From positions 2,949 through 10,829 of the forward strand of contig JAMCRM010000220.1 in the NCBI GenBank assembly GCA_023380575.1: a stretch of DNA of 7,881 bases, written 5' to 3'. Each line of letters begins with the position of its first letter. Within the stretch, counting starts at the first letter, position 1. The stretch is from Acidobacteriota bacterium. GTDB taxonomy: Bacteria > Acidobacteriota > Terriglobia > Bryobacterales > Bryobacteraceae. The notes beneath the pieces are model-generated. The model ran no database searches. It was not told the DNA's origin and saw only the letters and a program-made list of their open reading frames with translations. Both the position numbers and the translations under genes were made by a program. Below are positions 5,641-7,881 of the stretch, piece by piece.

Positions 5641-6996
5641 ATGGCACGCAAAAGGACGCTTCTGGCGGTTGCCGCTTGCGCCCTGACGGGCCTCGGCGCA
5701 TGGACGGCGCTGCGGGGATCGGGGGACGTGGAGTACCGCACAGTTCCTGCAGAACGCGGCACCGTCGCTTACAATATCTCCGCCAGCGGCAACCTGAATG
5801 CCGTGGTGACGGTGCAGGTGGGATCACAGGTCTCAGGCAACATCCAGGCGTTGTACGCGGATTTCAATACACGGGTCAACAAGGGGCAAGTGGTGGCCCG
5901 TATTGACCCGCAGGTTTTCCAGGCGCGCGTGGACCAGGCCCGGGCAACCCTGAACTCGGTGCACTCAGCGGTGGCCAATGCGCAGGCCAACCTCCAGAAG
6001 AGCGTCGCCGAGGTAGCCGGCGCCAGGGCTGCGGTACTGGATGCGAATGCCAACATTCTGAAAGCCCAGGCCGCCGCAACTAACGCCAAGACCTTGTTCG
6101 ACCGCCGGGTTGAACTGGAAAAAGAGGGCGTGCTCGCGCGCGAAGACCGCGAAAACGCGCAGGCCACTTACGACACCAACGTGGCGGCGCTCGAGGCGGC
6201 CAAGGCCCAAGCCCAGGCAGCCCAGGAAAACGTGAAGGCAGCCGAGGCCCAGGTTTCGGTAAACAAAACCCTGGTTGATTCCGCCCAGGCCAATGTGAAA
6301 CAGGCCGCTGCCGCCCTCGAGCAGGCGCAGCTAGACCTGAACCATACCTACATTACCGCTCCCGTAGACGGCGTGGTGGTGGCCCGCCAGGTGGACGTGG
6401 GCCAGACCGTGGCAGCCAGCCTGCAGGCGCCAACGCTTTTTGAAATCGCCCAGGATCTCACCAAAATGCAGGTGGACACCAATGTCTCCGAAGCTGACGT
6501 GGGGCGTGTGCAAGTGGGCCAGCCCGCCTTCTTCACCGTGGACGCTTATCCCGGGGTGCAGTTTCACGGCGCGGTGGCGGCCATACGCAAAGCGCCCATT
6601 AACGTGCAGAACGTGATCACCTACGACGTGGTGATTACCGCCGCCAACCCGGATTTGAAACTGTTCCCCGGCATGACCGCCAATGTGAACATCCTGGTGG
6701 CAAAGCACGACGATGTGCTCAAGGTCCCCAATGCCGCCTTGCGATACCGTCCCGCCGAGGCTGCCCCGAACGCTCCCAAAGCGGGCCGTCGCAAGCCTGC
6801 CAGCCAGGTAGTCTGGGTGCTCGATGCGGGCGTGCGCGACCCGCGACCCGTGAATGTCCAAACAGGGCTGAGCGACGGCGCCTTTACGGAGATCGTCTCC
6901 GGCGATCTTAAACCCGGCGACCGCGTCGTCACGGCCGCCATCTCGGAAAAGGAGGCAAGTCCCGCCGCCCGGGGGCCGCGCGGGCCGCGATTCTAG
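5641..6996 (+). CDS. MacA-like periplasmic adaptor subunit of an ABC efflux pump
   Basis: This 451-residue membrane fusion protein has a basic N-terminus (ARKR) and a hydrophobic anchor at about 6-24. The first lipoyl half contains GSQVSGNIQAL and VNKGQVVARIDP (to about 90). A very alanine/glutamine-rich coiled-coil hairpin follows at about 91-232, and the second lipoyl half starts at YITAPVDGVVV and runs to about 270. A beta-barrel (about 271-350) ends in LFPGMTANVNI, and a membrane-proximal domain from about 355 contains a Pro/Ala/Lys/Arg-rich insert at about 371-388. The tail is basic (RGPRGPRF). The hairpin tip has R155 and L159 of the TolC-docking RLS motif but Ala166 in the serine position. 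MacA-type proteins link a MacB permease to a TolC-like channel and stimulate its ATPase. A strong AGGAGG precedes the start. The ATPase gene begins two bases after the stop. Confidence 0.92.
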   Translation: MARKRTLLAVAACALTGLGAWTALRGSGDVEYRTVPAERGTVAYNISASGNLNAVVTVQVGSQVSGNIQALYADFNTRVNKGQVVARIDPQVFQARVDQARATLNSVHSAVANAQANLQKSVAEVAGARAAVLDANANILKAQAAATNAKTLFDRRVELEKEGVLAREDRENAQATYDTNVAALEAAKAQAQAAQENVKAAEAQVSVNKTLVDSAQANVKQAAAALEQAQLDLNHTYITAPVDGVVVARQVDVGQTVAASLQAPTLFEIAQDLTKMQVDTNVSEADVGRVQVGQPAFFTVDAYPGVQFHGAVAAIRKAPINVQNVITYDVVITAANPDLKLFPGMTANVNILVAKHDDVLKVPNAALRYRPAEAAPNAPKAGRRKPASQVVWVLDAGVRDPRPVNVQTGLSDGAFTEIVSGDLKPGDRVVTAAISEKEASPAARGPRGPRF

Positions 6997-6998
6997 CC

Positions 6999-7754
6999 AT
7001 GCCAGCCCTGATCGAGATACGCAATCTGGTGAAAAATTACAGCCTCGGGGATGTCCCGGTTCATGTGCTCAAGGGCATCTCGCTCGATATCGAGCGTGGT
7101 GATTTCGTAGCCATCATGGGTCCGTCCGGCTCCGGCAAATCTACCCTCATGAACATCCTGGGGTGCCTGGACAAGCCCACCGCCGGTACTTACCGGCTGG
7201 ACGGCACCGACATTGCCGGGTTGGACCGAAACCAACTCGCGGGAATTCGCAACCGCAAGATCGGCTTCGTATTCCAACAGTTCAATCTGCTGGCGCGGAC
7301 CAGCGCGCTGGAGAATGTGGAACTGCCGCTGCTTTACACCGATACACCCGCCGCCGAGCGCCGCGCCCGCGCCATGAAAGCTCTCCACGAAGTGGGCCTG
7401 GGCGGCCGCGAGCATCACCACCCCAGCCAGCTTTCCGGCGGACAGCAGCAGCGCGTGGCCATCGCCCGGGCGCTGGTCAACAACCCGCAGGTGATCTTCG
7501 CCGACGAGCCTACGGGGGCTCTCGATTCACGCACCAGCGTCGAAATCATGGCCATCTTCCAGCAACTCAACCGGGAGGACGGTATCAGCATCATCGTGGT
7601 GACGCACGAGGCCGATATCGCCGCTTATGCCAGCCGCAATATCCAGTTCAGGGATGGGCGGCTCGTCAAAGATGTTCGGATCGACCATCCGCGCAATGCG
7701 GGAGAGGAACTCGGCAGCCTTCCGGCGGATGAAGACGAAGAGGTGGCGGTATGA
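6999..7754 (+). CDS. MacB/LolD-type ABC transporter ATP-binding protein
   Basis: This complete 251-residue cytoplasmic ATPase powers the adjacent permease. All motifs are intact: Walker [10 protein letters not shown] (41-49), the Q-loop within FVFQQFNLL (90-98), signature LSGGQQQR (145-152), Walker B VIFADE with catalytic Glu170, D-loop ALDS and the switch histidine His203. The ENVELPLLY stretch after the Q-loop and the PTGALDS wording are typical of the MacB/LolD/FtsE group. In E. coli MacB this domain is fused to the permease; here it is a separate polypeptide. The acidic tail (ADEDEEVAV) carries the next gene's ribosome-binding site in its codons. The start is two bases after the adaptor stop with no clear Shine-Dalgarno sequence, so re-initiation by coupled ribosomes is likely. 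The gene ends in an ATGA overlap with the permease. Confidence 0.96.
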   Translation: MPALIEIRNLVKNYSLGDVPVHVLKGISLDIERGDFVAIMGPSGSGKSTLMNILGCLDKPTAGTYRLDGTDIAGLDRNQLAGIRNRKIGFVFQQFNLLARTSALENVELPLLYTDTPAAERRARAMKALHEVGLGGREHHHPSQLSGGQQQRVAIARALVNNPQVIFADEPTGALDSRTSVEIMAIFQQLNREDGISIIVVTHEADIAAYASRNIQFRDGRLVKDVRIDHPRNAGEELGSLPADEDEEVAV

Positions 7755-7881
7755 AACTGCTTGCCAGTATGCGGATCGCGCTGCGCGCGCTGCGGGTGAA
7801 CCGCCTGCGCTCCGCCCTGACCATGCTCGGCATCATCATCGGGGTGGCCGCGGTGATTGCCATGGTGGCCATCGGCTCGGG
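7751..7881 (+). CDS. MacB-type ABC permease (3' partial, first 43 codons)
   Basis: Translation from ATG at 7751 gives [20 protein letters not shown], then [20 protein letters not shown], then IGS, running off the window edge. This is the standard MacB/FtsX permease N-terminus: a basic amphipathic helix (about 6-20), then TM1 (about 22-42) with the [13 protein letters not shown] signature. The left-hand permease has the same layout (KTRTMLTALGIVFGVGSVI), so the two are homologous. The start is supported by GAGGTG at 7740-7745, five bases upstream, and by ATGA overlap with the ATPase stop. It presumably forms the membrane part of the adaptor-ATPase-permease system encoded just upstream. The periplasmic domain and remaining membrane segments are outside the window. 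Confidence 0.9.
   Translation, partial: MKLLASMRIALRALRVNRLRSALTMLGIIIGVAAVIAMVAIGS

Noticed and set aside
5641..5679. Lipobox (VAAC, Cys13) in the MacA-like protein suggesting a lipoprotein
   Set aside because: The cysteine sits in the middle of the hydrophobic stretch with only a few hydrophobic residues before it and more after, so an uncleaved membrane anchor is more likely.
5930..6330. Repetitive alanine/glutamine/valine codons in the MacA-like gene as a DNA repeat
   Set aside because: The similarity reflects heptad coiled-coil composition; I see no exact or near-exact DNA repeat units comparable to that in pcm.
1..7881. A new defence, mobile or CRISPR-type system
   Set aside because: Every substantial open region is accounted for by transporter, repair or TCA-cycle genes; there are no transposase, integrase, phage or spaced-repeat signals.

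Overview
The window is GC-rich (roughly 60% by eye), gene-dense bacterial chromosomal DNA. Two export-system gene clusters flank a small housekeeping block. The presence of periplasmic adaptor proteins implies a Gram-negative-type envelope. The combination of split MacA/MacB-like ABC cassettes, a short NAD-type isocitrate dehydrogenase and high GC reminds me of Acidobacteriota (Solibacter/Bryobacter-like). That placement is an impression from protein style, not something the sequence proves.

Left block (1-3520, + strand): the 3' part of a HlyD-type adaptor gene, a second complete adaptor gene, and a MacB-type FtsX permease gene. Each junction is an ATGA overlap, so this is a translationally coupled operon. 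Its ATPase is not in the window and probably lies upstream of position 1.

Middle block (3533-5566): on the - strand, pcm (protein-L-isoaspartate O-methyltransferase) is followed after 10 nt by a small DUF2103-like gene, which ends 12 nt from the convergent permease gene. Divergent from pcm, on the + strand, is an NAD-type isocitrate dehydrogenase gene. The 29-nt pcm/idh gap holds a perfect TATAAT that is nearly symmetrical. It could serve both directions and would give idh a leaderless mRNA.

Right block (5641-7881, + strand): a MacA-like adaptor, a MacB/LolD-type ATPase and the first 43 codons of a MacB-type permease. Spacing is 2 nt, then an ATGA overlap, so this is a second ABC efflux operon with ATPase and permease as separate proteins. 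The adaptor probably spans the periplasm, the ATPase energises from the cytoplasm, and the permease couples the two mechanically.

The most distinctive observation is a 30-bp imperfect tandem duplication inside pcm. It duplicates the GQTLSQP active-site loop in frame. I see no RNA gene, CRISPR array, insertion sequence or phage gene, and I find no clear evidence of a wholly new system.
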